30,979 nt of DNA from a virus. The stretch covers positions 1 to 30,979 of the IMG/VR virus record IMGVR_UViG_3300048026_000084, one strand, 5' to 3'. Position numbers and translations under genes: made by a program. The notes below the pieces were generated by a model. That model was not told where the DNA came from. It saw nothing but the letters and a program-made list of their open reading frames with translations, and searched no databases. This document shows positions 20,622 to 29,616 of the stretch, piece after piece (position 1 is the stretch's first letter; each line of letters opens with the position of its first letter).

Positions 20622-21590
20622 TTAAGAATAAAGTACTATTTCAGACCCTATTCCGTACTGTACTCCAGCAGTAAATCTCATAATTACTCTTACGTTTTTA
20701 CTTCCGTCAATGTCAGCCATATCAATTAGCTTAACAAGGTTGTAATCAGACATTAAGCCTGTTCCAAAGAATAAGTTAGATTTTTGTGCAGCCATTGCAT
20801 AATTGTTTGGTAAACCATTAGCAACAAAGATTTTTACACCATCAATAGAAAGATTTTCTCCTCCTGCATACCATAGTGTACCTCTATTGTCAATTCCATT
20901 TGCACCTACAGAACCTACATTTTCAGTTCCTGCAACGTTAGTTATAGCAGCATATCCACCTAAAGCTCTTACATATGCTTTAGCAATGTTTTGTGAAACG
21001 TAAATGTGTAAATCGTCTTTACCATATAATGTGCTTGGAATAGCATCTACAATTTTTCCAAGTTCAGCAATAACATTTCCTGAATTAACTCCACCACCTA
21101 CAGCAGCAACGTCAATTACGTCTGCATCAGCAGTAGCTAAAGTTGTGAATCCGTCAAATTCTCCAGCTTGTGCGCCACCAAGATTTCCTTGCCAGATATT
21201 GCTTTCAGTATTAGCAGATACTTGTTCTGCAACGTGAGCAATTAAAAAACTTGAAAAATCAGGAGGTAAATTATCAAAAGCTGAATAGCCCATAGATACT
21301 GCACCCCAATCTGACTCAAATGGTGTTTTACATAATTCAAGGTTAACTTGAAATTCTGTTGGCTGTATGATTCTTTCAGTAAGTGTAACAGACCCAGCAG
21401 ATGTGAAGTCACAAGAGTCATCTGTAATTAAACCAGAAGTAACTACTTTTTTCATAACTTCTTTAAACTTGATGTTTGGCTTAATTTCGACAGCACCCTG
21501 ACTTAATGTGTTACCACTCAATAGAGCAGCAGCGATGTACTTACCTGCAAATTCTCCAGCATAAGTAGTAGTAATAGTTGGTTGTGGCAT
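20622..21590 (-). CDS. Major capsid protein (HK97-fold expected)
   Basis: 322 aa. Landmarks: MPQPTITTTYAGEFAGKYIA, an N-arm with KPNIKFKEVMKKVVTSGLIT, DFTSAGSVTLTERIIQPTEF, QVNLELCKTPFESDWGAVSM (the E-loop/P-domain region), a long helix FSSFLIAHVAEQVSANTESN, and an A-domain with DLHIYVSQNIAKAYVRALGG and GLPNNYAMAAQKSNLFFGTG. The end IMRFTAGVQYGIGSEIVLYS is typical of the P-domain strand. The gene follows scaffold by 11 nt and is followed by its own terminator, as expected for the most abundant virion protein. Confidence 0.85.
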   Translation of the reverse strand: MPQPTITTTYAGEFAGKYIAAALLSGNTLSQGAVEIKPNIKFKEVMKKVVTSGLITDDSCDFTSAGSVTLTERIIQPTEFQVNLELCKTPFESDWGAVSMGYSAFDNLPPDFSSFLIAHVAEQVSANTESNIWQGNLGGAQAGEFDGFTTLATADADVIDVAAVGGGVNSGNVIAELGKIVDAIPSTLYGKDDLHIYVSQNIAKAYVRALGGYAAITNVAGTENVGSVGANGIDNRGTLWYAGGENLSIDGVKIFVANGLPNNYAMAAQKSNLFFGTGLMSDYNLVKLIDMADIDGSKNVRVIMRFTAGVQYGIGSEIVLYS

Positions 21591-21601
21591 AATTTTTTAT
21601 T

Positions 21602-22267
21602 TTATTTATTTAATTGATTTAATATATAGTCCATTGTAGAAGGGCGTCTGTTAGGAGCAATTCTAAAATTTTCCTTTTTTGCATTTCCAGCTTCTGGATT
21701 ATGCTTGATTGGAGCAGCAGCAGGTTGTGATAATTCTTCCTTTAATTGCTCGTTTACTTCTTCGTTAAATTCTTCTTTAATTGTTCTGGATTTAGGTTGT
21801 CTTGAAACTTCTTCTTCCATTTCAACTTCTTTTTCTTCTTCCATATTGCTTTCTCCTACTTTAGATTTAAGGTCAGCAATGGCATCTTCAAGATTTTTAA
21901 TTCTTTTTTCCATACCAGCCCAGTCTTCTACGTCAGCTTCTTCTTCCATTTCTTCTTCCTTGTCTTTGTACTCTAAATCTTCAGTTTCATCTTTAGATTC
22001 TTCTTCCTTTTGTGGAACTTCGTCAGATACTTCTCTAACGTCATCAATAATTCCTTCTTCTGCAACAACTACAAGTCTACCATCTTCAAGTAGGTATTCT
22101 CCTACTGGCATAGCAACTTTTTCGTCATCTGTAAGAATGAATATCTCTTTACCTTTTTCAAACGATTCTGCTTCTACACGAGTGCCGTTCTCAAGTTTTT
22201 GTTCTTCAAGTTTAACTTCTATATTTAGAAGGGTCTTGATTTGGTTTAACATTTCAGTTGATTTCAT
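21602..22267 (-). CDS. Acidic scaffold-like protein, 221 aa
   Basis: N-terminal 1-75 contain MLNQIKTLLNIEVKLEEQKL and a beta-rich part (GKEIFILTDDEKVAMPVGEY, LLEDGRLVVVAEEGIIDDVR). Then comes a strongly acidic segment (QKEEESKDETEDLEYKDKEE, EMEEEADVEDW), a coiled coil (MEKRIKNLEDAIADLKSKVG) and a basic C-terminus (HNPEAGNAKKENFRIAPNRR) ending in a short helix MDYILNQLN. Acidic coiled-coil plus basic C-terminal capsid-binding helix immediately before the capsid gene is the layout of a scaffolding protein. Homologues carry EDGRxxxVxxG-like segments in Bacteroidota phages. It has its own promoter (site C). Confidence 0.7.
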   Translation of the reverse strand: MKSTEMLNQIKTLLNIEVKLEEQKLENGTRVEAESFEKGKEIFILTDDEKVAMPVGEYLLEDGRLVVVAEEGIIDDVREVSDEVPQKEEESKDETEDLEYKDKEEEMEEEADVEDWAGMEKRIKNLEDAIADLKSKVGESNMEEEKEVEMEEEVSRQPKSRTIKEEFNEEVNEQLKEELSQPAAAPIKHNPEAGNAKKENFRIAPNRRPSTMDYILNQLNK

Positions 22268-22274
22268 AATTATA

Positions 22275-22303
22275 TATATAACGTGGTTAATTAATTTTTT
22301 TGC
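22275..22303 (-). promoter_or_regulatory. Phage late-promoter motif, site C (scaffold/capsid)
   Basis: The minus-strand core ACGTTATATA is at 22275-22284, with GCAAAA (22298-22303) 13 nt upstream. The core ends 7 nt before the scaffold ATG (22267). Further upstream it shares ACAATAT and AATGCAAAA with site B. Confidence 0.7.
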
Positions 22304-22307
22304 ATTT

Positions 22308-22457
22308 TCATATTGTTCTTGATATAACTCCTATGCCTTGCGCCCATAAAGAACCATCACAACATTTTCTTGAATAAGTATTTTTGTCTTTACATAAACA
22401 AGCACGTCTTGAACTTTTAGGACTCGAATGACTTGGGAAAAATGTTTTTTTAGGCAT
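22308..22457 (-). CDS. Cysteine-rich small conserved protein, 49 aa
   Basis: Reading from ATG 22457 gives MPKKTFFPSHSSPKSSRRAC, then LCKDKNTYSRKCCDGSLWAQ and GIGVISRTI. The block CLCKDxxTYSxKCCDGSLxAQGIG is one I recognise as recurring in head-gene neighbourhoods of Bacteroidota phages. Four cysteines (20, 22, 32, 33) could bind metal. It lies between the coiled-coil gene and promoter C. Function unknown, but the block's recurrence makes the gene real. Confidence 0.7.
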   Translation of the reverse strand: MPKKTFFPSHSSPKSSRRACLCKDKNTYSRKCCDGSLWAQGIGVISRTI

Positions 22458-22890
22458 CTATAATTTTAAATTTTCTTATAAGTTCTTTGACTATTTTTTC
22501 AAATTGTCTTACACTAAATTCTCCTCCAACTACTGCATCTTCTAAATCTTCAAGCACAGGGTCGTTTGATATACCTAATTCTTTATATGCTGATTCTAAT
22601 TTTTTTAATAACCTATTACCTTCCTTTACTTGTTTATCAAATCTTGGTATAGCTCTTTCAATAGTATCTATAGGAGGAGAACTTCTCCTAACTCTTGTAA
22701 TTTCTTTTTCTAAATTGTCTATTAATTTTATAGTTTGAGCAGCTTCTTTTTCTGATTTTTTTCTTAAATCTTCTATTTTTCTTAATTCTTTAATTATGCT
22801 TTTTGCATCATCTACTAAAGCAAGTTCAACTTTTTCTGATTTTAATTCAGTTTGAATCATACTGAATATTTTGTTTATATGCTTACTCAT
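22450..22890 (-). CDS. Coiled-coil head-module protein, 146 aa
   Basis: Mostly helical: ELRKIEDLRKKSEKEAAQTI, KLIDNLEKEITRVRRSSPPI, QVKEGNRLLKKLESAYKELG and FEKIVKELIRKFKIIDA. KVELALVDD (residues 20-28) matches KVELANVKE in the protease gene just upstream, and the downstream parts of both are similar in style (long helices). It may be a second scaffold, a protease partner or a split-off C-terminal module of the protease. No family recognised. Confidence 0.6.
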   Translation of the reverse strand: MSKHINKIFSMIQTELKSEKVELALVDDAKSIIKELRKIEDLRKKSEKEAAQTIKLIDNLEKEITRVRRSSPPIDTIERAIPRFDKQVKEGNRLLKKLESAYKELGISNDPVLEDLEDAVVGGEFSVRQFEKIVKELIRKFKIIDA

Positions 22891-22892
22891 AG

Positions 22893-23750
22893 TTATATTA
22901 TTTTTGCTGATTTTGCTTCGCTGTTTACTTTGTAATACAAATCATTAATTTCATTTAATCCTTTTACATCAGAATACTTTAAACCTATTTTAACTACTGC
23001 AGCTTTAAATTGATTTAACCATTTTACAGTTTTTAAAATTTCTGGTTTAGTTTCATTTTTAAAAGATTCAAAATCTCTAATCCCTTTTTGTATTTGTTTT
23101 AATTTAGCTTCGTATTTAGGAATTTCTTTAACATTAGCCAATTCTACTTTTTCGCCTTTAACGATTTTTTCTATTTCACTTAATAATAAGTCTGCTTGTT
23201 TTTCTGACATATCTTCTTTAATTGATTCTTTTGGTCGTTCCATTTTATCTGCAAAGTAGCCTTCTATTGAAAACCCTTTTACTTTACCTGTTTTTACATA
23301 GTCATTCCAGACTTCATCATTGTTGACTTTTACAGCTCCCATCCAAGTACCTACTGGTACATTCATACCATACTTTCTGGACTTGTCGTGTACTTCATCT
23401 TCAACAAGCCAAGATTCTACTAAACTTAAACCACTTAATGAATGTTGGTGTTCTAATGTAGAATTGTTTTGATTGCCTTTTGTCAAATACATTTGGGATG
23501 CTTTCAATACCGTATCTTTAGAGAAGTATATATAATATTCATCTTCTCCATTATTTCGATATATAGGCTTGTTTGGTATTAATAAAGCTCCCATTAATAT
23601 CTTTTTTTCTTTATCTATTTCTGCAAGTTTAATTTCATTACTTTTTAAAGCAACAAAATCTTCTTCTATGGCAGGATTTTCAACTATGGATATTGCTTCG
23701 ATTCCAGAAGCATCTTGATTTTCGTCAAGTATCAATTCGACTATCTTCAT
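22893..23750 (-). CDS. XkdF-like prohead serine protease
   Basis: 285 aa. The N-terminus ELILDENQDASGIEAISIVE then NPAIEEDFVAL is the XkdF (PBSX) signature. KKILMGALLIPNKPIYR (49-65), YYIYFSKDTVLKASQMYL (72-89), STLEHQHSLSGLSLVESWLV (97-116; candidate catalytic H101 or H103), VPVGTWMGAVKVNNDEVW and GKVKGFSIEGYF (155-166; candidate nucleophile S161) complete the protease domain. Residues 200-285 are a helical module starting GEKVELANVKEI. It would cleave scaffold and capsid precursors during maturation. The scaffold and capsid genes follow two genes downstream. Confidence 0.8.
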   Translation of the reverse strand: MKIVELILDENQDASGIEAISIVENPAIEEDFVALKSNEIKLAEIDKEKKILMGALLIPNKPIYRNNGEDEYYIYFSKDTVLKASQMYLTKGNQNNSTLEHQHSLSGLSLVESWLVEDEVHDKSRKYGMNVPVGTWMGAVKVNNDEVWNDYVKTGKVKGFSIEGYFADKMERPKESIKEDMSEKQADLLLSEIEKIVKGEKVELANVKEIPKYEAKLKQIQKGIRDFESFKNETKPEILKTVKWLNQFKAAVVKIGLKYSDVKGLNEINDLYYKVNSEAKSAKII

Positions 23751-23754
23751 ATTT

Positions 23755-23783
23755 TATATAACGTTATTAATTAAAAATTTTGC
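23755..23783 (-). promoter_or_regulatory. Phage late-promoter motif, site B (protease)
   Basis: The minus-strand core ACGTTATATA is at 23755-23764, with GCAAAA (23778-23783) 13 nt upstream. The core ends 4 nt before ATG 23750. It fills the 35-bp gap after the tape measure gene. Confidence 0.7.
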
Positions 23784-23785
23784 AT

Positions 23786-25537
23786 TTATATTGTTGCTCC
23801 TTCTACAATATTTCTTTCAAGCCCTTGTGCAGTTGTTACATCGTTACTTACAACGTATGCTCTAACAGGTTCACTTGCTTGACTTCCTATTGCGTCTGCT
23901 AACTGACTTGTTTCTCCTTGACCTACTACATTGAAAGCTGGTGGTGCAGATGGTGTTGGGGGAATTGCTGACCCTCCTCCTACCGATGCTCCTGCTGGTG
24001 GCGTTGGTTCTGGTGTTGATGTTATTGTTTTTACGTTTGCAATACCTCCTGCAATAACTGCTGCTGCACCTATAAATCCAAATATACCTCCTTGAGCTAA
24101 TGCCTTGTTTGCACCTGCATAAGTATCTCTAATGGCTTGTACTATTGCTATAGCTTTACCAAACTTTGAGTTTTTACCAACAATAGTAGCCATATCGGTT
24201 AACGCTTGTGTAGTTAAATCCTTTTTAGATTTATTTAAGTCTTTTTCTATTTGTACTTGTGTATTTGCGTTTTCTTGTTGGTATGCTAATAGTTCATTGT
24301 TAGCATCTTCATAGGCTTGTGTTCCTTGTTTGTATTGGTCTCTTTTTTCTGTTAGTCTTTTAGATTCTATTTCGCTTTCTTTTTGTGCAATATCTAATTG
24401 AGCCTGTAATCTTAAATAATCATTCTCTATTTGTTCAGCAGTAAAATCTGATTGTGCTTTATTTCTTTCTGCTTCTGCATCACTTATAGATTGGTTTAAT
24501 TCTTTTTGTTCCCTATCTAATGCTAAATCATTTGCTTTTTGTTCTGACCTAAATCCTGCAACTTGTGCTTGTACTGCTAATAGTTCGTTTTGTGCTTCTA
24601 TTAATGCTATTTGGTTTTCATCATTTCCATTCTTGTCAAATTGTGCTTGAGCTGCTGCAAGGATAGCATTTGCGTTAGCTAACATTGCTTTTTCTTGCTC
24701 GTCTAATACTGCATTTAATTCATCGTTTGCTTTCTTTCTTTCAGCTATTGTGTTTCTTTCTTCATCCCTTACTTGTCTTAATCTTTCTGCTTGTAAATCA
24801 TATTTTTCAATTAAACCTTGATTAGCTACTGCTGCAAGTTCTGCTGTTTTAGCAAGATTAATATTTTCTGTTGCAGCTTTAATAGTTTCTTTTACATAGT
24901 TAGAAGTAGCTGTTACTACATTATCTACTGCTTCTACTGTTTTATTAAATGAATCATCAACACCTGTAACAACGTCTACTAATTCTTTACCTGCATTTTT
25001 AGCTGCATCCATTGCACCTGCAAAATCCCCTTTAAATACCTTAACTACTGCTTCTGCTAAAAAACCTAATGTATCTATTGAAGATTGTATTCTTTCTATA
25101 ATATTGTTTTTAATTGCTACACCAAAATCAATTATACTTTGTACAGGGTCATCAAAAATAGCTTTAAAGAATCCTGTAATTGTACTTGTATTAGATAATA
25201 TAAAATCAAAAAAATCATTAAAGGCTAATGATAATGTTTCAAATGTGATTGAAAAAAAGTCTGCTACCTTTTGATTTTCATTTAGAACTTCTGTAAACTT
25301 TGCAAAGGCAGCAACTATAAGACCAATACCTACTGCTTTTAAAGCACTACCGATTTTTCTTACACCACCAGCAGTATCTTTAGAAGCTTCTTCAACTTCT
25401 TTCATACCTTTAGCAGTATCTTTATTACTTTTTGTAACCTCTTTATTTAGATTAGATATTCCTTTTGATAAATCGTCTAAATTTTTTGATGCTTTTGCAC
25501 TTTCTATCTCTAATTGAACTTCTATTTTTTGTGCCAT
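23786..25537 (-). CDS. Tape measure protein
   Basis: 583 aa. The N-terminal helix KASKNLDDLSKGISNLNKEV is followed by hydrophobic segments at about 60-85 (ALKAVGIGLIVAAFAKF) and 95-120. Long helical, Gln/Glu/Ala-rich stretches cover 210-440 (QLDIAQKESEIESKRLTEKR). A second hydrophobic Gly-Ala segment (GGIFGFIGAAAVIAGGIANV) lies near 475-500, then a Pro/Gly-rich linker with TPEPTPPAGASVGGG. This is the usual tape measure design; at about 1.5 angstrom per residue it predicts a short tail of roughly 85-90 nm. It is preceded by a 48-aa gene (16-nt overlap). Confidence 0.8.
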   Translation of the reverse strand: MAQKIEVQLEIESAKASKNLDDLSKGISNLNKEVTKSNKDTAKGMKEVEEASKDTAGGVRKIGSALKAVGIGLIVAAFAKFTEVLNENQKVADFFSITFETLSLAFNDFFDFILSNTSTITGFFKAIFDDPVQSIIDFGVAIKNNIIERIQSSIDTLGFLAEAVVKVFKGDFAGAMDAAKNAGKELVDVVTGVDDSFNKTVEAVDNVVTATSNYVKETIKAATENINLAKTAELAAVANQGLIEKYDLQAERLRQVRDEERNTIAERKKANDELNAVLDEQEKAMLANANAILAAAQAQFDKNGNDENQIALIEAQNELLAVQAQVAGFRSEQKANDLALDREQKELNQSISDAEAERNKAQSDFTAEQIENDYLRLQAQLDIAQKESEIESKRLTEKRDQYKQGTQAYEDANNELLAYQQENANTQVQIEKDLNKSKKDLTTQALTDMATIVGKNSKFGKAIAIVQAIRDTYAGANKALAQGGIFGFIGAAAVIAGGIANVKTITSTPEPTPPAGASVGGGSAIPPTPSAPPAFNVVGQGETSQLADAIGSQASEPVRAYVVSNDVTTAQGLERNIVEGATI

Positions 25538-25668
25538 TTTATTTCTCTTTTAATTTGTTTAAACCCTTCTTTAAAGGTTTCAGCTAATTTATATTTGCCT
25601 TGTGCAATTCTTATTGTTTCTGTTTCTCCGTCTACTATTTTTAATAATTCTAATATATTTTTTATCAT
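25522..25668 (-). CDS. Small basic protein before tape measure, 48 aa
   Basis: ATG 25668 lies 4 nt after the tail-tip gene stop. MIKNILELLKIVDGETETIR is followed by IAQGKYKLAETFKEGFKQIK and REIKWHKK: an amphipathic helix, then a basic helix. It overlaps the tape measure start by 16 nt in another frame. Location immediately before the tape measure gene suggests a tail-assembly accessory, but no family is recognised. Confidence 0.55.
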   Translation of the reverse strand: MIKNILELLKIVDGETETIRIAQGKYKLAETFKEGFKQIKREIKWHKK

Positions 25669-25672
25669 AATT

Positions 25673-28084
25673 TTAAGGTTGACCACATAATATGTTTGTT
25701 ATAACTCCAGATGAATTTACTGTCATAGTCATTAGATATGAGCTGTCTGTACATCGTGTTGTTGTTTCGCTTGAACCTACTTGATAATATGTATCTGCTG
25801 TAAGCGTTGTTGTTAATGCTTGGTTTGTATATATTACATCTCCTACTTCTAAATTTTGTGCAGCTCCAATTTGGCTTTCATAATAATAATTAGAATAATT
25901 AGGATATGTTTGATATACATCTGTCAAAACTCTAAAGTTTCCAGATACATTTCCAATGTAATTATTGTTAAGTAATTCCATATTACTTTCGCCTGTTATT
26001 AAATTAGTAGTTAAGTTGTTTATGTTATAACTTTGATTATTAATAACTACCCTATCATTCATATTAAGATTGTAAATAATCTTTAAAGGCAAATATGCTT
26101 TTAATTTTGTTAATCTTCTTTTACTATTAAATATGTCTTGTATGTATTCTAAATAATTTTCTTCAAATAATGTTCCTGTAAAATTTGTGTCTAAAGTATA
26201 TTCGTTTATTTCTAAATAAAAATTAAGGTTTTTTGTACTTGTTGTAGGGTCTATACTTAAACTATTGCTTGGTATATAATAAGAAGTTAATTTACTATGA
26301 GTTCCTGACAAGTCATCTTGGAATGATATAGGTGTTGTTCCTGTACCTGTTTGTCTTATAGGATAAAATATTAAAGGTTTACCAAAGTAAGGTTCGTAAT
26401 TATCGTCTACAAAATAACCATATTGTATAGTTGTTTCATTATTAGGCGCAGATAATGTAGTGTCTGCATTTACTAATCTTTCATATTGTAAATGTTCAAA
26501 AGGTATTGTTACTTTATAAATAGGATTTGGTGCGTCAAAGTTATTGCCTACTGTTGCATTTCCAGTAAAACCTTCCGAACCCCATACTTTATTTTGTAAC
26601 TGTTGATATTGTAAAGCAAGTAATGTTCCTGTTCCTTCATAAGAAAAATTAATTTCTCTATATGGTAAAGCTACATTAACTTGATTTGTTTTTGTATCTA
26701 CATATTCGCTTATATCATAACTTGTTCCTGCTGAATAAAAGTCATCTAACTTTTGTACTTTAATTTTGCCAAAGTCAGCATCTTGTCTATTACTTACATA
26801 GAAAGCTGTTAAATTAAACATCTTAAATATAGCTGTTAGAAAATCTATAATTTTCATATCAGGTATTTGTTCTGTAATTATAAATTCAACATCAGCTTCT
26901 GCATCAAACGTACCTGTATCATAAGTTTCAGAACCCCATACACTTCCATCTGCAAAACCTGCTAATTCCCATTCTATTTTAGAAAATTGTATGTTAGCTG
27001 ATACTCTTATTATTATATTATAAACAGCAGCATCCATAAAACCAATATCGGCAGGGTCATAAGTATTGTCTCCTGTTTGTTGTGTTAATGAAGCCCACAC
27101 AGTACCGTTACGATTAATAATAACATCGTAAGGTTCAGATGAAGTAGTTTCTATTGTAAGTTGTTGTAATACATTAGGCAAATATCCTGAATTAATTATT
27201 AAACCAGAACCATCCACTACTGTTGTTTTACTACCTGCACCAGAAGAAGGAAATCCTGTAACTAATGTTGGGAATGTAGTAACTTGAGTAGCAGGTTCTA
27301 CTAAACCTTTTTTTCTATGTAACCACATATGTAGGTTATAAAATTCAGCATTACTTGTACTAAAAAAGTCATCTGTAAAAACTAACGAAGGGTAACTTGC
27401 AGTAATAGCTTCTATAATTTCATAAAGTCTAATAGCATATTTTAAATCCTCCCAGTAAACACCATTTGAATTAGTACCCCCTCCTTGATGCCAATATAAA
27501 TTACCATTGTTAGTTCCGTGTGTTTGTGAATTGTAATATAATCTTGAAAAATTTTCAGGTGGTTCTCCGTGACTTGCTCCTGCTGTTATTAAAGGACATA
27601 ATATAGCATTAGTTGTGTTTTGTAATTTTGCTTTTATATTAGTTGCATCATAGGTTAAATTGAATTGGTTTAAATCACTTAACACCCCTAATTTATCTTC
27701 TTTTAATATATCTTTTATGTTAACTGTTTCTCCAAAGAATGTAATACGATATGCGTATGGTTTATTTAATTTTAAGTCAACACCATCAAGTCTAATATAA
27801 CCTTGCTTAAAAGCTACGTTATTAAGTTCTATATTTGCATCTACTTTACTTCTTGCATCAAAAGCACTAAAGCGTAAATTGTTTGGGTTTACGTTATTAA
27901 AGTTATAATAATGTTTAAAAATTTGATTGTTAGTTTTAGAAGCAGGTACTGTAAACGTTTGAGTAAATTCTGTAAATATTTTTGCAGGGTCTTTAATGTT
28001 TTGGATGGACTGATTAAACGAAACTTGTTCGTCTTTAAATAAATCAATTCTTTCATTACTAATATATAGTTGAAGTTTCTGCAT
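25673..28084 (-). CDS. Tail-tip/baseplate protein, 803 aa
   Basis: Starts MQKLQLYISNERIDLFKDEQ, then FTEFTQTFTVPASKTNNQIF and KHYYNFNNVNPNN. This N-terminal domain (a beta-rich module with KIFTEFTQxFTVPASKTNNxIFKHYYN) is a hallmark of Bacteroidota phage tail proteins, as I recall. Residues 100-600 are beta-rich with Ig-like strands; 640-745 (FEENYLEYIQDIFNSKRRLT, YLPLKIIYNLNMNDRVVINN, YNINNLTTNLITGESNMELL) resemble a baseplate hub end. A short C-terminal beta domain with two Cys follows. It sits between the 331-aa tail protein and the tape measure, so a tip or hub role is likely. Confidence 0.65.
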   Translation of the reverse strand: MQKLQLYISNERIDLFKDEQVSFNQSIQNIKDPAKIFTEFTQTFTVPASKTNNQIFKHYYNFNNVNPNNLRFSAFDARSKVDANIELNNVAFKQGYIRLDGVDLKLNKPYAYRITFFGETVNIKDILKEDKLGVLSDLNQFNLTYDATNIKAKLQNTTNAILCPLITAGASHGEPPENFSRLYYNSQTHGTNNGNLYWHQGGGTNSNGVYWEDLKYAIRLYEIIEAITASYPSLVFTDDFFSTSNAEFYNLHMWLHRKKGLVEPATQVTTFPTLVTGFPSSGAGSKTTVVDGSGLIINSGYLPNVLQQLTIETTSSEPYDVIINRNGTVWASLTQQTGDNTYDPADIGFMDAAVYNIIIRVSANIQFSKIEWELAGFADGSVWGSETYDTGTFDAEADVEFIITEQIPDMKIIDFLTAIFKMFNLTAFYVSNRQDADFGKIKVQKLDDFYSAGTSYDISEYVDTKTNQVNVALPYREINFSYEGTGTLLALQYQQLQNKVWGSEGFTGNATVGNNFDAPNPIYKVTIPFEHLQYERLVNADTTLSAPNNETTIQYGYFVDDNYEPYFGKPLIFYPIRQTGTGTTPISFQDDLSGTHSKLTSYYIPSNSLSIDPTTSTKNLNFYLEINEYTLDTNFTGTLFEENYLEYIQDIFNSKRRLTKLKAYLPLKIIYNLNMNDRVVINNQSYNINNLTTNLITGESNMELLNNNYIGNVSGNFRVLTDVYQTYPNYSNYYYESQIGAAQNLEVGDVIYTNQALTTTLTADTYYQVGSSETTTRCTDSSYLMTMTVNSSGVITNILCGQP

Positions 28085-29079
28085 TATCTAATGTTGTTTA
28101 TGTAATCAAATGACATATCAAAATCAAATGTGTAATCTATTAACCTTTCATTTAATGATGTTTTTTGTATCATACTATTTTTCTTTACATTGACAGGAAC
28201 ATATTGTGTTGAATTTGGATTAGTAGGGTCTTGTCTTGTAAGCCAAACTTGCTCCGACAATAGTAATTGCTCAAACCATTGATTAGCCCATTCAGGATAA
28301 TATCCACTACTTAATGTTATACTTGTGTTTGCAACTGTATTATAATCTTGTTTAGTATGTACATAAGGGCTATAAACTCCTGCTGTATTTAAAACAACTC
28401 TTTGAAATTGCTCTTGTTTTTTTGTTGTTGTGTTTACTGATTTTAAAAAGAACCATAAGTCTTGTAATGCACCAAACTTATTTACAAATGTAATTTTATG
28501 TCCATCTCCATATTTAGTACAATCAATTCTATTTATATTCATTTTAATCCCAGCAGGACTTCCTACAATATCTAAAGCTGTAGCCCCATAACTTTGATAG
28601 CCCATAGTCTCGTTGGCAATTATATAAGGAACAGAACCTGATGTATTGTTAGGTACATAAATATAGTATTCATCATTTATTCCTGTATGGTCAGGGTCTC
28701 CACTTATAAGCCAAGTAGGTCTTGAGCCAAAAGGTACTGTTGGATTTGAGCCTTCTGTAAAAGTTCCATAACCATCATAACCTATATCAGTTATTGTTGA
28801 TGTTGTTAAAGCTGTTCCACTACCGTCTGTTGATGCGTGTGATGTTAAAGTAGATATAATAGCTAAAGTTTCAGCAGTATAAGAACCATCATAAGTTACG
28901 TTTATAAAATCCCTACATAGTTCTGCTATTTCCCAAAGCATATTTGCTCCTGCTGTTGCTCTTTTTACCAAAGTATATTCTATTGTTCCATCAATACTAA
29001 TAGTTATTTTAGCAGAATTAGCTCCTGTACCTGCTGCTGCGTATTTATATTGTGGACTTCTTAATGCTATTGCTGCCAT
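28084..29079 (-). CDS. Distal tail protein candidate, 331 aa
   Basis: MAAIALRSPQYKYAAAGTGA then KITISIDGTIEYTLVKRATA and ANMLWEIAELCRDFINVTYD form an N-terminal beta domain. HKITFVNKFGALQDLWFFLK (about 203-222) and SLNERLIDYTFDFDMSFDYI (about 308-327) are recurring landmarks in Bacteroidota phage tail genes. It overlaps the tail-tip gene by 1 nt. Likely a distal tail or tip-connecting protein given the order (completion, distal tail, tip, tape measure). No enzyme motif is visible. Confidence 0.55.
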   Translation of the reverse strand: MAAIALRSPQYKYAAAGTGANSAKITISIDGTIEYTLVKRATAGANMLWEIAELCRDFINVTYDGSYTAETLAIISTLTSHASTDGSGTALTTSTITDIGYDGYGTFTEGSNPTVPFGSRPTWLISGDPDHTGINDEYYIYVPNNTSGSVPYIIANETMGYQSYGATALDIVGSPAGIKMNINRIDCTKYGDGHKITFVNKFGALQDLWFFLKSVNTTTKKQEQFQRVVLNTAGVYSPYVHTKQDYNTVANTSITLSSGYYPEWANQWFEQLLLSEQVWLTRQDPTNPNSTQYVPVNVKKNSMIQKTSLNERLIDYTFDFDMSFDYINNIR

Positions 29080-29082
29080 TGT

Positions 29083-29616
29083 TTATTTTTTTGTTCCTAA
29101 TATTATTCCTTTTTCTATATCTAATACAAAGTCTTTTACTAATTCTTCTGGCAGTCTTTTAAATGCTGCTTCAAATGGTTTAGTAAAAAAGTATGTAGGT
29201 TTAAACCCTTGTGCGTATATACTTCTTTGTAATACAAATGCCATACTCTTATAACTTCCTTTTGCAAATTGACCTTTTTTGTCTCTAAATCTTATGTTCT
29301 TTTTTTGCGCCCATTCCCTTAAAGGTTGCATTGGTGGCATTTTCTGTTTGTAACTAAACTTACTACTTGGGGCTTTTTGTTTACCTCCTTTTATTAAACT
29401 TGGATTTGCACCCTTAACACCTTCGTCTTGAAACATACCATAATCTTCCATATAGAAGTCAAGTATAAATCCTTTTTGTTCTTCGTCTAATGTGTATCTT
29501 ATTGAATCGTATAAAGCACCACCACCTTGATTTCCTTTTGTTAGGTTTGACTTTGATTGTTGAACAACATATTTACCAAAATTATTTAGGGCTTTATTTA
29601 TATTCTCAAAATTCAT
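29083..29616 (-). CDS. HK97 gp10-like neck/tail completion protein
   Basis: 177 aa, very basic. INKALNNFGKYVVQQSKSNL (6-25), LYDSIRYTLDEEQKGFILDF (35-54), YMEDYGMFQDEGVKGANPSL (55-74) and PLREWAQKKNIRFRDKKGQF are characteristic of the HK97 gp10 / minor tail completion family: a helix, a beta sheet with a DYGxFQDxGVxG turn, then a basic C-half. It starts on the last base of the upstream tail-terminator-like gene. It probably joins head and tail at the neck. Confidence 0.65.
   Translation of the reverse strand: MNFENINKALNNFGKYVVQQSKSNLTKGNQGGGALYDSIRYTLDEEQKGFILDFYMEDYGMFQDEGVKGANPSLIKGGKQKAPSSKFSYKQKMPPMQPLREWAQKKNIRFRDKKGQFAKGSYKSMAFVLQRSIYAQGFKPTYFFTKPFEAAFKRLPEELVKDFVLDIEKGIILGTKK

Noticed and set aside
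21705-22322. A 205-codon plus-strand frame opposite the scaffold gene
   Set aside because: Its serine-rich sequence is what antisense reading of a Glu/Lys-rich acidic gene yields; all neighbours run on the minus strand.
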